A stretch of DNA of 31,611 bases from T3Sed10-241 sp036751905 (GCA_036751905.1 DAIOTP010000023.1:1-31611), one strand, 5' to 3'; positions 16,121-24,842 are shown, counted from the first letter of the stretch. The notes: a model not told the origin generated them from the sequence alone. Numbers and translations: made by a program.

Positions 16121-18499
16121 TCAATCTTTGCGCGTGAGCCGCAAGCTCAGCATCACGTTGCGGCCCGGCTCGGGCAGGTTAAGCAATCTGTATCTACTCA
16201 AGTGGTTCAGGTAAAAAGTGTCGCCGATGTTGCGCACCATGAACTGAAGGTGCAAGGCGTATTTGCCGAAAGGCTTGCTGGCTTGAAAACCCACATTGTA
16301 CAACTGGTAGCCCGGCGTAGCAGGCTCGTTGAGCTCGGTAAGGTTCTGGGCCGCTGAGAGCACTGCTTCCGCAAAAAAGTACACATCATGGTCTGGCTCA
16401 CGCTTGAGGTAATAGCTCAGCTCGGTGCGCTGCAGCAGGGGAGGGGTGAAAGGGATGGGCAGGCCGCTGTCGAGGTTGTAATTGTACGTGTATTCCAAAC
16501 TCCCTTCCAACACGAGCTTAGGATGTATGTCCCACGCAGCCTGCAACTCAGCGCCGGTATGGAAAGCGCGAGCTTCGGTGTAGATGAACATTTGTCCGGC
16601 TTCAGGCAATGGGCTGAACTGTGCGGTGGGCCGCAAAAAGATGAAATTGTCGAAGTAATTCGCAAAGGGTGTCAGGCTCACATTCCATCGCTGACGGTTG
16701 TGGTAAAGGCCCGCGTCAAGCTGCCATCCGCGTTCTGATTGCAAGGTGGGGTCGCCCATTTCGTGGCGGAAGGTGCCGTGGTGTATGCCATTCATGCCCA
16801 GTTCCGGAGGGCTGGGAAAGCGAAAACTTCGGCCCACATTTGCTTTCAAATTCCACATTTGAGAAGGATTCCAAGACAGGCCAGCAGCACCTGAGGGCTG
16901 TCCAAACCGTCGGCTCGCTTCCGGCCCACGCTGTACTTGGCCCACGATCTCGGTGGGGCTGGCATATACCGGAATGAAGTGTGGCTTTATGTCGATCGCC
17001 GCCACATCCTGACGCAAGCCAAAACTGTAGGTCAGTTTTTCATTGGGCATGTATTCCGCCATGGCGAAAATTCCTGCCTGAATGCTTTGGTAATCACCAA
17101 GGAGAAACTCGAAGCCACTGCGCTCATTGGTTTGGTATTGGGCATTGATTCCCGCAATGGTTTTCCATCGTTCATTGAATGTGAGGTGATACCGGCTGTT
17201 GATGGTGCCCGTGTTGAGCAGCAATCCATGTGCTAAGTTACCCTCTGGCCTCGGGCCCTGCCCATGCGCATGTGGGGAGGATTTTTCCCGGCGGTGGTTG
17301 CGCTGAAAGCCCAGGTCGGTTTCCACCCGGCCGCGACCCACACGGTACTTGCTGTTCATTACTGCCTTAAAGTGATCCAATTCTTGGAGAGGAATGTCTA
17401 CATTCCGATGGTCGCCATCGTGCAATAACACAAAGCTTCGGGGTATACCTACGGCACCCGGAAAGAGCCCAGTGCGTTGGTAATAGTTGCTCACACTGAG
17501 CCTTACGCTTCCCCTCGGCATAAGCCGGCCCACAGAGGCCGCAAGGTGGCGTTCTCGGCCTGCTGTGTTTTTGAGGCGCTCGCCTTCGATAGGCAGCACG
17601 AAGCCATTGTAAGTAAAATTATCAGCTGGTACGCGGTAGTCGCCGTACGTTTGCACGGTAGCGCGCGCACTAAAGTGCCAGTCATTCGGCCTGCCCGAAA
17701 AGGCTGCAGAAGTACCAAAATGGTCATTGTTGCCGCGATATACCCCTAGCACACTAGATTCATAGCTGCCTTTGGGATTGATTGTTGGCTCCAGAACATT
17801 GATCACACCTCCCATTGCATCGGAACCGTAAATGAGTGAGGCCGCCCCGCGAATCACCTCAATGCGGTCCACAAGGTATGGATCTATTTCCAGGCCGTGG
17901 TCGCTGCCCCATTGTTGCCCTTCCTGCCTGATGCCTTGATTGTTTACTGTAACGCGGTTGCCTGTGAATCCACGAATTACAGGCTTTGCGATGCCCACTC
18001 CCGTCGTGATACTGTTCATGCCGGGCATTTTTTCCAGCCCTTGACTGAACGTACTGTGGTAGTTGCGCTCCAAATAATTTCGGTCAATCACCTTGGTATT
18101 CATTGTAGTGCGGCCCGCTGTATTTTCAATTACACTGCTCAGAATTTGAACTTCCTCCAGATGGAAGGGTTTCGGCGTCAACATCAAGACAATGCTTGTG
18201 TCGTCAAGCAGTTCGATGGGGCTGAGCAGTACGTCATAGCCCATGTGGTAGCTCCTAAGTTGGTAGCGGCCTTGCGGCAAATGGAAGTGAAACTCACCAT
18301 GCTCATTGGGGAAAGCGCGGTTGCCAGTTTCGAGCAACAAGACGTCAGCGCCCACAAGTGGTTTTTTGCTGGAAGCATCTATAATCTGAACATCAAGTAT
18401 ATAGTTCAATCTTGGGATTTGACTCAGCAAAACTCCATGAAGCAAAAAGCCCACCACAAGGGTGAGCCACTTTAGAAGATATTGTGTTTTCGCACTCAA
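16121..18499 (-). CDS. TonB-dependent receptor, ZnuD-like, probable metal (Zn) uptake
   Basis: 792 aa. The start is TTG 18499, overlapping the stop of the upstream gene as TTGA; it gives a good signal peptide (residues 1-27, ending LLSQ), and no ATG is available nearby. A carboxypeptidase-regulatory-like domain (about 35-110) is followed by the plug (about 115-240, with PVIRGFTGNRVTVNNQGIRQ and EVIRGAASLIYGSDAMGGVI) and a 22-strand-type barrel ending RNVMLSLRLTRKD. The phrase GLFPGAVGIP (344-353) and a His-rich loop (SSPHAHGQG with NLAHG, about 407-425) resemble zinc receptors of the ZnuD type. It is last in an operon with two other His-rich exported proteins behind a palindromic operator. 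Zinc is the best guess; another transition metal is possible. It should not be read as a SusC protein. Confidence 0.88.
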   Translation of the reverse strand: MSAKTQYLLKWLTLVVGFLLHGVLLSQIPRLNYILDVQIIDASSKKPLVGADVLLLETGNRAFPNEHGEFHFHLPQGRYQLRSYHMGYDVLLSPIELLDDTSIVLMLTPKPFHLEEVQILSSVIENTAGRTTMNTKVIDRNYLERNYHSTFSQGLEKMPGMNSITTGVGIAKPVIRGFTGNRVTVNNQGIRQEGQQWGSDHGLEIDPYLVDRIEVIRGAASLIYGSDAMGGVINVLEPTINPKGSYESSVLGVYRGNNDHFGTSAAFSGRPNDWHFSARATVQTYGDYRVPADNFTYNGFVLPIEGERLKNTAGRERHLAASVGRLMPRGSVRLSVSNYYQRTGLFPGAVGIPRSFVLLHDGDHRNVDIPLQELDHFKAVMNSKYRVGRGRVETDLGFQRNHRREKSSPHAHGQGPRPEGNLAHGLLLNTGTINSRYHLTFNERWKTIAGINAQYQTNERSGFEFLLGDYQSIQAGIFAMAEYMPNEKLTYSFGLRQDVAAIDIKPHFIPVYASPTEIVGQVQRGPEASRRFGQPSGAAGLSWNPSQMWNLKANVGRSFRFPSPPELGMNGIHHGTFRHEMGDPTLQSERGWQLDAGLYHNRQRWNVSLTPFANYFDNFIFLRPTAQFSPLPEAGQMFIYTEARAFHTGAELQAAWDIHPKLVLEGSLEYTYNYNLDSGLPIPFTPPLLQRTELSYYLKREPDHDVYFFAEAVLSAAQNLTELNEPATPGYQLYNVGFQASKPFGKYALHLQFMVRNIGDTFYLNHLSRYRLLNLPEPGRNVMLSLRLTRKD

Positions 18500-19329
18500 T
18501 CGATCAGTTCAAAAGTGCGCTGTACTACCGCCGTATTGTTTCGCCAATCAGAAGCCGCAATGCGAAGGGTACAAATGCCCGCCTGGACAAAGCCCGGAAT
18601 GTTGTACGCTTCTTCAAAGAATCCTTCCACGCCATGCCCTTCGGGAAAATTGCCCCGGGCTACACTCAATACCTGGCCTTGGGGGCTGATCATGGATATT
18701 TCAAATCCCCCTGTGCCGAGCTCAGTTTCATCGAGAATGCTTCCCTCAATGATAAGTTGAGATTCCCTGGTATGGATATGCCCATCCTCCGGTGACAGTA
18801 AGTTGATTATAGGAGCAATGGTGTCACTCGGGTCACGCACCACCACGTCGAAAAAACGCATCTCAGCTTCTCTTCCTATGGCGTCAAGGGCCATAACGCC
18901 AAGGTGGTAAAGCCCTGGTCTGACATTGTCAGGGCTTTGGAAAGTCCGCGTGATGGTTTGTTCCGTGCCGGGAAGCTCAATAATCTCAATGACATTCCAG
19001 ATTGTAGTTTTTTCAGTGCTTTTGTGGCCGTGGCAGTCAAAATTGTGGTGGAGGTCGAATTTGGCACTCCCCAGTTCCACATCGTCTGTGAACCTAACCG
19101 TGATTTCCAGAACCCCGCCCGTTTTAATTTGCAATACATGGTTGCTTTGCGCTTCACATATTTCCGCTGATGTTTTTTCCGGTATTGTATTCACAAAGTG
19201 AATTTGCGGCCGCTCAAGATCGTCTTTCTGATCCTTACTGCAACCCGTTGTCAATACCAGCAGCAAAGCAAAAAACCAAATGTTGATTGCACATTTAAAC
19301 GGGACGGGGCTATAGAAATGATAGTACAC
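18496..19329 (-). CDS. DUF4625-type His-rich lipoprotein
   Basis: 277 aa from GTG 19329; no ATG is available before the lipoprotein signal, which ends LTTGC (Cys30). Residues about 40-165 match the DUF4625 pattern: DDVELGSAKFDLHHNFDCHG with HKSTEK, then a beta strand run and YHLGVMALDAIG. The clustered His/Asp/Cys look like a metal site. Residues about 170-277 form a second Ig-like domain (APIINLLSPEDGHIHTRES onward). The gene starts 14 nt after the T9SS protein and its stop overlaps the TonB receptor start, so translation is probably coupled. A role in capturing metal and passing it to the receptor is inferred; the domain's biochemical function is not established. Confidence 0.8.
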   Translation of the reverse strand: MYYHFYSPVPFKCAINIWFFALLLVLTTGCSKDQKDDLERPQIHFVNTIPEKTSAEICEAQSNHVLQIKTGGVLEITVRFTDDVELGSAKFDLHHNFDCHGHKSTEKTTIWNVIEIIELPGTEQTITRTFQSPDNVRPGLYHLGVMALDAIGREAEMRFFDVVVRDPSDTIAPIINLLSPEDGHIHTRESQLIIEGSILDETELGTGGFEISMISPQGQVLSVARGNFPEGHGVEGFFEEAYNIPGFVQAGICTLRIAASDWRNNTAVVQRTFELID

Positions 19330-19343
19330 TGTTTGTCTTGAAA

Positions 19344-20276
19344 TTATTTGGTCACCACCCGTGCGAATCGGAAGCTCTCGGCTTCCATGGCTACTACATA
19401 GCTGCCTGCCGGGTAAGTGCTCATGTTCATTTGAATGAGGTTATCACCTTGGGTAACCATGACACGCTTGCTCTCCAGAAGTTTGCCTTCAATATTAAAA
19501 ACGCGCACAGTCATCTCTCTACTTTCAATTGCGTTGAAGCGCAAATTTAGTTCATCGGCGAAGGGCACCGGAAACAGGCTCAAATTTGCGTCGCTGATGA
19601 AGCCGTTATTGGCACTGAGCGTTGCAGGGCCGTCCATAATGGGGTATATCGCGAAATGGGTAAAGATGGGCGTGAAATTTTGCGTTGCGAAATCTTTCCA
19701 GTTCGGTGAGCCATGGCCGTGCCACCTGATTACATTCCGTCCAAAAACATCATCACTTGTGGGGCGACTGCCATCGGGACCCATCATCAACACCAGCGTG
19801 TCACTGTGTGGGTCATGGCTGTAATCACCGAGGTCCAAAGTCACGAAAAATTCGTCGTCAACGTGAATGTCATTTTGAAATGTTACCATGGTGGGCGTTG
19901 TACCATCTGCGGTAATTTCGTTGACGTTGATTGGCAAAGCACCGAGCATGGACCCGGGTAGGCCGCTGGGCGCCACCGACCACACTCGCAGCTGCACCTG
20001 GGCATTGCTATTGGCTGTACCGCCTAAATAAGCAATAATTCCCACCACATCACCATGGCCATCGATTTCATATTTCTCTCCAAACTCTTCATCGCCGAAC
20101 GCATTGTGGCCCGCCCAATATCCCCATAAAGGAGCACCTTGTGAGAATTGGCCCCAGAAATTGGGTGTTGCTGTAGCTGCTTCAGGGGAAATATGTTGTA
20201 GCACGTGGGTGCCATCTTGCGCTTGTATTGCAAAAGTTGCGCATATTATAAATAAGAAGGTAAAAAAGTTTTTCAT
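19344..20276 (-). CDS. His-rich T9SS-secreted protein, first gene of metal operon
   Basis: 310 aa from ATG 20276 (MKNFFTFLFI), which gives a signal peptide of about 20 residues; an in-frame extension to 20309 is rejected because it would overlap the promoter. The central part (about 25-215) is a beta-rich domain with many histidines: WAGHNAFG, IDGHGDVVG, SHDPHSD, IRWHGHGSP and FTHFAIYP. Residues about 235-310 are a T9SS type A sorting domain (LSLFPVPFADELNLRF, VRVFNIEGKLLES, YPAGSYVVAM). It would be exported to the cell surface or medium. Its place in front of DUF4625 and a ZnuD-like receptor suggests a surface metal binder; I know no described family for the central domain. Confidence 0.82.
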   Translation of the reverse strand: MKNFFTFLFIICATFAIQAQDGTHVLQHISPEAATATPNFWGQFSQGAPLWGYWAGHNAFGDEEFGEKYEIDGHGDVVGIIAYLGGTANSNAQVQLRVWSVAPSGLPGSMLGALPINVNEITADGTTPTMVTFQNDIHVDDEFFVTLDLGDYSHDPHSDTLVLMMGPDGSRPTSDDVFGRNVIRWHGHGSPNWKDFATQNFTPIFTHFAIYPIMDGPATLSANNGFISDANLSLFPVPFADELNLRFNAIESREMTVRVFNIEGKLLESKRVMVTQGDNLIQMNMSTYPAGSYVVAMEAESFRFARVVTK

Positions 20277-20297
20277 AGATATGGATTTTGTTGAATA

Positions 20298-20326
20298 CAA
20301 ATGTAACAAAATCCTTCTTAATGCAA
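20298..20326 (-). promoter_or_regulatory. Promoter of the metal-uptake operon
   Basis: On the minus strand a TTG (20326-20324) and TACATTTG (20305-20298) are separated by 18 bp, fitting the Bacteroidota -33/-7 pattern. The -7 box ends 21 nt before ATG 20276. The -33 element lies inside the inverted repeat at 20322-20336. Confidence 0.55.
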
Positions 20327-20336
20327 CTAGGTTGCA
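20322..20336. promoter_or_regulatory. Inverted repeat TGCAAC-TAG-GTTGCA, candidate Zur/Fur-family operator
   Basis: Perfect 6-bp arms separated by 3 bp, covering the -33 element of the metal operon promoter, a typical repressor position. Fur-family metalloregulators bind inverted repeats of about this size. Regulator identity is inferred from the genes downstream. Confidence 0.5.
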
Positions 20337-20348
20337 AATAATTTTTTG

Positions 20349-21131
20349 TTAACCGTAGATCGCGTTTAAAACGGCAGCCATTCTGACGCCAGCTTGCAAA
20401 AGGCGTTCATTTACAGTCGGTAAATGCCTATGGTCATAGGCATAGTTGATTTTTCCGTCGGCGGGTAGGTCATAGACTCCTTCGCGGTAGGTCATGGATT
20501 CATGCGCCCAATCGCGTACAGTGCTGTTTTGCCATTGAGCCATTTGCCCTTTCTCGGCATGGTTGATCCATGCAGTGTATTCTGTGTAGCTGAGTTGGGT
20601 GCCATCAATCATTCCAGAATCCCACACGCGGTGCAGGTTGTTTTTCTTCCAAAAGTATTCCACTTCAATATCGTTGCCACCACGGTCACCAGGCCTACCC
20701 ACGTGCAGCGGCTGATGAATGTCGCCGATGAGGTGAACCAGGCACTTGAGGGTGAAGGCTTCATCGCCTTGGCTGAACTGTTTGGTTTTGAGTTCTTCAA
20801 TGAATTTTTCAATGGCCATAATTGCATCACCTTGCTCAGGGGTGCCGGCTTGCTCATAGGTCATTCCATCGGGGATGGTGCAATAATGCCAGGGATCAAG
20901 GTGCTTGTATTCAGGCAGCGATTTGATTTCATCCATGAAAGTAGTGACCATAGCAAGGCTTTCATTGCCAATTATTTTCGTGATATTCCTCTTCGCTTTT
21001 TTGGTCAGGTATTTTTCAGCAACCTCACCTGTAATTCGATGGCCTGTGGCCCCCCATGCAAGTGCCTCCATTTGCGGAAGCAGCATGAAAAAAGCAATGA
21101 TGATGCCAGTGAACGACGGGAAATTGAGCAT
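20349..21131 (-). CDS. S1/P1-family zinc-dependent nuclease
   Basis: 260 aa with a signal peptide cleaved before Trp26 (ALA, then WGATGHRI), so the mature N-terminal Trp can ligate zinc as in P1 nuclease. All nine expected ligands are in order with P1-like spacing: W26, H31, D67, H82, H133, D137, H143, H167 and D171, within LVHLIGDIHQPLHVG, RGGNDIEVE and LHRVWDSGMI. It hydrolyses single-stranded nucleic acid and 3'-nucleotides in the periplasm or outside the cell, scavenging phosphate and nucleosides. It lies 72 bp upstream of the metal operon on the same strand, but that operon has its own promoter. Family assignment is very secure. Confidence 0.95.
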   Translation of the reverse strand: MLNFPSFTGIIIAFFMLLPQMEALAWGATGHRITGEVAEKYLTKKAKRNITKIIGNESLAMVTTFMDEIKSLPEYKHLDPWHYCTIPDGMTYEQAGTPEQGDAIMAIEKFIEELKTKQFSQGDEAFTLKCLVHLIGDIHQPLHVGRPGDRGGNDIEVEYFWKKNNLHRVWDSGMIDGTQLSYTEYTAWINHAEKGQMAQWQNSTVRDWAHESMTYREGVYDLPADGKINYAYDHRHLPTVNERLLQAGVRMAAVLNAIYG

Positions 21132-21148
21132 ACGGACTAGAGTTTTTT

Positions 21149-21156
21149 CAAATGTA
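21149..21156 (-). promoter_or_regulatory. Candidate -7 box for the S1/P1 nuclease gene
   Basis: TACATTTG on the minus strand, 17 nt before ATG 21131. Same sequence as the -7 box of the metal operon. No clear -33 TTG. Confidence 0.4.
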
Positions 21157-21221
21157 GGGCTCTCTTTATCGGTAACCAGCCGCCAGTGCGTAATTTAACA
21201 CAAGCTTCATTCAGAAAATGC

Positions 21222-22538
21222 TCAAAAAGTGAAGCGCAGGGCGAGCCCGGCTTCGAAGCGAAGCAAGCCTTCTCCTTCACCGGTGTTGGCTGTGATGGTA
21301 TTGCTCGGGCCATTGTTCAGGGTCAATTCAAATGTGCCAATGTATCCAGTCGCGAAGCCGACTTGGGCTGCGAGGTACATGCCGGGGTTCAATTCAATGC
21401 CGTAACCTCCGTCGAATCTGTATCCTAAGCTCGCACCGGTAATTTCATAGTTTTGAAATTCAGGATTGCCTGCGCCGTTTTCAAAAACTCCTACGCCTGC
21501 ATCTCTGAATGTGGTATATGCCAGACTCCCTCCCCAGTAAAATTCAGAGTTGCTTCTCAATAACTTGAAGACGCGCTGCATTCCTATGCCATAATATCCT
21601 ATGCGCACATGGTCTCTGATGGTGCCACTCACGCCCGGCATGCCCGGAATACTTACGGTTACCATGGCTTCATTTCGGGCATTGAACTGATCGAACCGGG
21701 CTCCCAGGTAAGTTGATTCATCCAATTTAAACATGAGCTCCGCTCCGTAATAACTGCCATTGCGCAATTGATTGAGGTATTCGCGGTAATCGTTGCTTAC
21801 ATTTTCGGGGAGCCTCGATATACGGCGGCTGTAGCCAAACAGTAAAGCGCCCCGAATTGATGGCGGAGCACGAAGGAGTTCTTCCTGATTGAAATATTTC
21901 GATACTTCTTGGTTTTTCTGCCCATCTTTTTCTTCGTAGGCAATAATAGTTTGGGAACTTGCTGGTATTGCCGGGCTTGTTTGGGGCGTTTTCATCTGTT
22001 CATCGGCCAAACGGCTGCTGGCATTGTCTATTCCTGAGCTGTCCTCAACAACCGGGGCGTCGGTCTCAGGTTTACCTGCATTGCCTTCCTCAATTGCTTC
22101 AATTTTTTCTTCGCGCTGTTCTTCGTTTTCTTCGTAGTGCCAGTCACTGATCTCTTCCTGAACTGTATACCCAACCTTGGTATAATACAGCTTTGCACTG
22201 ATGCGGTGGCATTTGCTCGTAAGGTCGGGCTCTTTGTGGCTTATAATGTGGATAAGGTTGGCGCCGCTTTTGCGGGCTTCCATGTCTATAAGCCGCATTA
22301 CGTCTTGATAGCTGCAACGGGTAGTAAAGCCACCCTCTCCAACATTCACGCTGCCAACAAACTCAGCATTTTTATCGGGACCTTGGTTGGGTTGCAGTAC
22401 GGTGAGAGGCGTATTGTCATAAATCGGTGGACGTATGTGTGTGATTTTTTTTTGAACTGCAGGTTGACAACTGAAAGCCAGCAACATTATCGCCACTATT
22501 CCAACAAAATTTCTAGATGATTTGAAATTTCCTTTCAC
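21222..22538 (-). CDS. Lipoprotein domain fused to an outer-membrane beta-barrel
   Basis: 438 aa from GTG 22538. This start is chosen because it gives a compact lipoprotein signal (VKGNFKSSRNFVGIVAIMLL to FSC, Cys24), and because the TTG at 22574 in the same frame is part of a promoter -33 element. Residues about 58-120 form a small domain (RCSYQDVMRLIDMEARKSGA, IHIISHKEPDLTSKCHRISA) seen as stand-alone lipoproteins in Bacteroidota. A very acidic, Gln/Ser-rich linker follows (about 128-215), then a small beta-barrel (about 225-438) with strands such as GSYYGAELMFKLDE and a terminal Phe (LRFEAGLALRFTF). Function unknown; the fusion of a lipidated N-terminus with a barrel is unusual. Confidence 0.78.
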   Translation of the reverse strand: MKGNFKSSRNFVGIVAIMLLAFSCQPAVQKKITHIRPPIYDNTPLTVLQPNQGPDKNAEFVGSVNVGEGGFTTRCSYQDVMRLIDMEARKSGANLIHIISHKEPDLTSKCHRISAKLYYTKVGYTVQEEISDWHYEENEEQREEKIEAIEEGNAGKPETDAPVVEDSSGIDNASSRLADEQMKTPQTSPAIPASSQTIIAYEEKDGQKNQEVSKYFNQEELLRAPPSIRGALLFGYSRRISRLPENVSNDYREYLNQLRNGSYYGAELMFKLDESTYLGARFDQFNARNEAMVTVSIPGMPGVSGTIRDHVRIGYYGIGMQRVFKLLRSNSEFYWGGSLAYTTFRDAGVGVFENGAGNPEFQNYEITGASLGYRFDGGYGIELNPGMYLAAQVGFATGYIGTFELTLNNGPSNTITANTGEGEGLLRFEAGLALRFTF

Positions 22539-22543
22539 CGTGC

Positions 22544-22575
22544 CAAAAATAGCGTAGGGGGCCTGTTTTTTCAAA
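22544..22575 (-). promoter_or_regulatory. Canonical promoter TTTG-N20-TATTTTTG
   Basis: TTTG at 22575-22572 and TATTTTTG at 22551-22544 on the minus strand, 20 bp apart. The -7 box ends 5 nt before GTG 22538, so transcription would begin at or within a few bases of the start codon. Confidence 0.6.
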
Positions 22576-22809
22576 TATTTTAACAGTGAAATTTTCGCTT
22601 TAGCCGCAAAATAGAAAAGTGAGAGGTCCCTAGCAGTTTCTTCTTATTTCCTGACTATATGGTCAAAATTCATCCAAAGAGCGCTCATCAGGTTTGACTT
22701 CAGCCGAAGCTGCCAGTCGATTTCAAGTATTGTTTCTGCTTTTAAGGGCATAGTCCGTGGAAGTACAAATTCAAAGGACATTCAACTGAAAAGTATAGAG
22801 AAGTGGGGA

Positions 22810-24825
22810 TTAAATGCCCATACTTTCCGCCTTTTTCTGGAGTGCAAAGAGTTCGTCACGCAAGCGCGCCGCCTCCATAAAGTCCTGTTCCTTTGCAGCT
22901 TTTTGCATTTTGATGCGCACCATTTTGACAAGCTTTTGTATTTCCTCAGGGCTGTCACCGTAGCTCATCAAGGGCTCTGCAGCCATGGCCGAAGCTTCCT
23001 CTCTTTCTTTGTAGCGTTTGGAAGTGGGTTTGCGTTCGCCCATACTCACAGCAGCGCCGCGCTTTATTTGCTGTGGTACAATGCCGTGTTCATCGTTGTA
23101 CGATTGTTGTTTGATCCTTCTGCGTTCGGTTTCTTCGATGGTTTCCCGCATGCTGTCGGTTACGGTATCGGCATACATGATTACAGTGCCGTTCACATTT
23201 CGGGCCGCACGACCCACCGTTTGTACAAGTGAACGTCCGCTCCGCAAAAAACCTTCTTTGTCAGCGTCGAGTATGGCCACGAGCGATACTTCCGGAAGAT
23301 CCAGCCCCTCGCGAAGCAGGTTCACGCCAATAAGCACATCGAATACTCCGGCGCGCAAATCCGCAAGAATGTCTACCCTGTCGAGGGTATCCACATCACT
23401 GTGTATGTAGCGGCATTTTACACCCGCCTTGTCAAAAAAGCCCTGGAGTTCCTCTGCCATGCGCTTGGTAAGGGTGGTTACCAAGGTGCGTTCATTGACT
23501 GCTGTGCGTTTGTTGATTTCTTCAAGCAAGTCGTCGATTTGGTTTTGGCTGGGTCTCACTTCGATGATCGGGTCGAGCAGGCCAGTAGGCCTTATGAGCT
23601 GCTCTACCACCACGCCTCCACTTTTTTCAAGTTCATAATCAGCTGGAGTGGCACTTACGTAAATGGCCTGGGTCACCAAGGCTTCGAATTCGTTGAACTG
23701 CAATGGCCTGTTGTCCATCGCTGCTGGCAAGCGAAATCCATAATCCACCAAATTCACTTTGCGTGAGCGGTCACCAGCATACATTGCGCGCACTTGCGAA
23801 ACAGTGACATGGCTTTCATCCACCACAAAAAGATAGTCGTCCGGGAAATAATCAAACAGGCAGAAGGGGCGTTGACCGGGCAAACGGCGGTCAAAATACC
23901 GCGAGTAGTTTTCGATACCCGAGCAGTATCCCAACTCCCTCATCATTTCAAGGTCGTATGTGGTACGTTCTTCCAGTCGCTTGGCTTCCAAATGCCTTCC
24001 TTGCGAAACAAACCACTCCACGCGCTCTACCATATCCTGCTGTATTTCCCAAATGGCACTGTTCAGTGTCTCTTTCGTCGTGACGAAGAGGTTGGCCGGA
24101 TAGATGTTCAGATTTTCAAATTCGCTTATTGTGGCACCGGTTTCAGGATTGAAACTGGTAATGCTGTCAATTTCGTCGCCGAAAAACTCCACGCGAATGC
24201 AGTGGTCGGCATAGGCGAGAAAAATATCAACCACATCGCCTTTCACCCTAAATTTTCCCCTGCTCAGCTCGAAGTCATTGCGGGAGTACAAACTCGCCAC
24301 CAACAAATGAAGGAAACTGTTGCGTGACGCGATTTGGCCCTTGCGTATGGGTATTACGCTTTTGTGAAATTCACTCGGGTTGCCTATACCATATATACAG
24401 CTCACCGAAGCGACCACAATTACATCACGGCGCCCACTCAGTAAGGCTGATGTAGTACTGAGCCGCAATTTTTCAATCTCTTCGTTGATGCTCAGGTCCT
24501 TTTCAATATACGTATTGCTCGAAGGAATAAACGCCTCCGGTTGATAATAGTCGTAATAGGATACAAAGTACTCTACCAAATTTTCAGGAAAGAATTGCTT
24601 GAACTCGCTGTACAGCTGGGCGGCCAAGGTTTTGTTGTGGGAGAGTATCAGCGTAGGGCGGTTGAGCTGTGCTATGACGTTGGCAACGGTAAATGTCTTG
24701 CCTGAACCAGTCACTCCAAGGAGAGTCTGGGCTACTTCGCCCGCAACAATACCATCCAATAGCTGTTTAATGGCAGACGGTTGGTCTCCTGTAGGCTTAA
24801 AATCGGAAACAAGTTTAAAATGCAT
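22810..24825 (-). CDS. uvrB: UvrABC excinuclease subunit B
   Basis: 671 aa from ATG 24825 (MHFKLVSDFKPTGDQPSAI); a TTG four codons upstream is in frame but is unnecessary and overlaps the promoter. Walker A GVTGSGKT (37-44), the DNA-inserting beta-hairpin region YYDYYQPEAFIPSSNTYIEK, the DESH box, helicase motif VGRAARN, and a C-terminal UVR motif (IKMQKAAKEQDFMEAARLRD) that contacts UvrC are all present. It verifies damage delivered by UvrA and loads UvrC for incision in nucleotide-excision repair. Length is normal for the family. It is divergent from the small membrane protein gene at 24882, 56 bp away. Confidence 0.98.
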   Translation of the reverse strand: MHFKLVSDFKPTGDQPSAIKQLLDGIVAGEVAQTLLGVTGSGKTFTVANVIAQLNRPTLILSHNKTLAAQLYSEFKQFFPENLVEYFVSYYDYYQPEAFIPSSNTYIEKDLSINEEIEKLRLSTTSALLSGRRDVIVVASVSCIYGIGNPSEFHKSVIPIRKGQIASRNSFLHLLVASLYSRNDFELSRGKFRVKGDVVDIFLAYADHCIRVEFFGDEIDSITSFNPETGATISEFENLNIYPANLFVTTKETLNSAIWEIQQDMVERVEWFVSQGRHLEAKRLEERTTYDLEMMRELGYCSGIENYSRYFDRRLPGQRPFCLFDYFPDDYLFVVDESHVTVSQVRAMYAGDRSRKVNLVDYGFRLPAAMDNRPLQFNEFEALVTQAIYVSATPADYELEKSGGVVVEQLIRPTGLLDPIIEVRPSQNQIDDLLEEINKRTAVNERTLVTTLTKRMAEELQGFFDKAGVKCRYIHSDVDTLDRVDILADLRAGVFDVLIGVNLLREGLDLPEVSLVAILDADKEGFLRSGRSLVQTVGRAARNVNGTVIMYADTVTDSMRETIEETERRRIKQQSYNDEHGIVPQQIKRGAAVSMGERKPTSKRYKEREEASAMAAEPLMSYGDSPEEIQKLVKMVRIKMQKAAKEQDFMEAARLRDELFALQKKAESMGI

Positions 24826-24834
24826 AGATTCGAG

Positions 24835-24842
24835 CAAATTTA
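24835..24842 (-). promoter_or_regulatory. Candidate -7 box for uvrB
   Basis: TAAATTTG on the minus strand, ending 9 nt before ATG 24825, implying a leader of only about five nucleotides. No clear -33 TTG at the usual spacing. Confidence 0.4.

Noticed and set aside
16121..18499. TonB-dependent receptor read as the SusC of the glucan locus
   Set aside because: It lies on the other strand beyond glycogen synthase, has no SusD partner, has His-rich metal-type loops and is in an operon with a DUF4625 protein.
22644..22751. 35-aa open frame on the minus strand (starting MPLKAETILEID) downstream of uvrB's neighbour gap
   Set aside because: It has no ribosome site or clear promoter, no recognisable motif, and random frames of this length are common.
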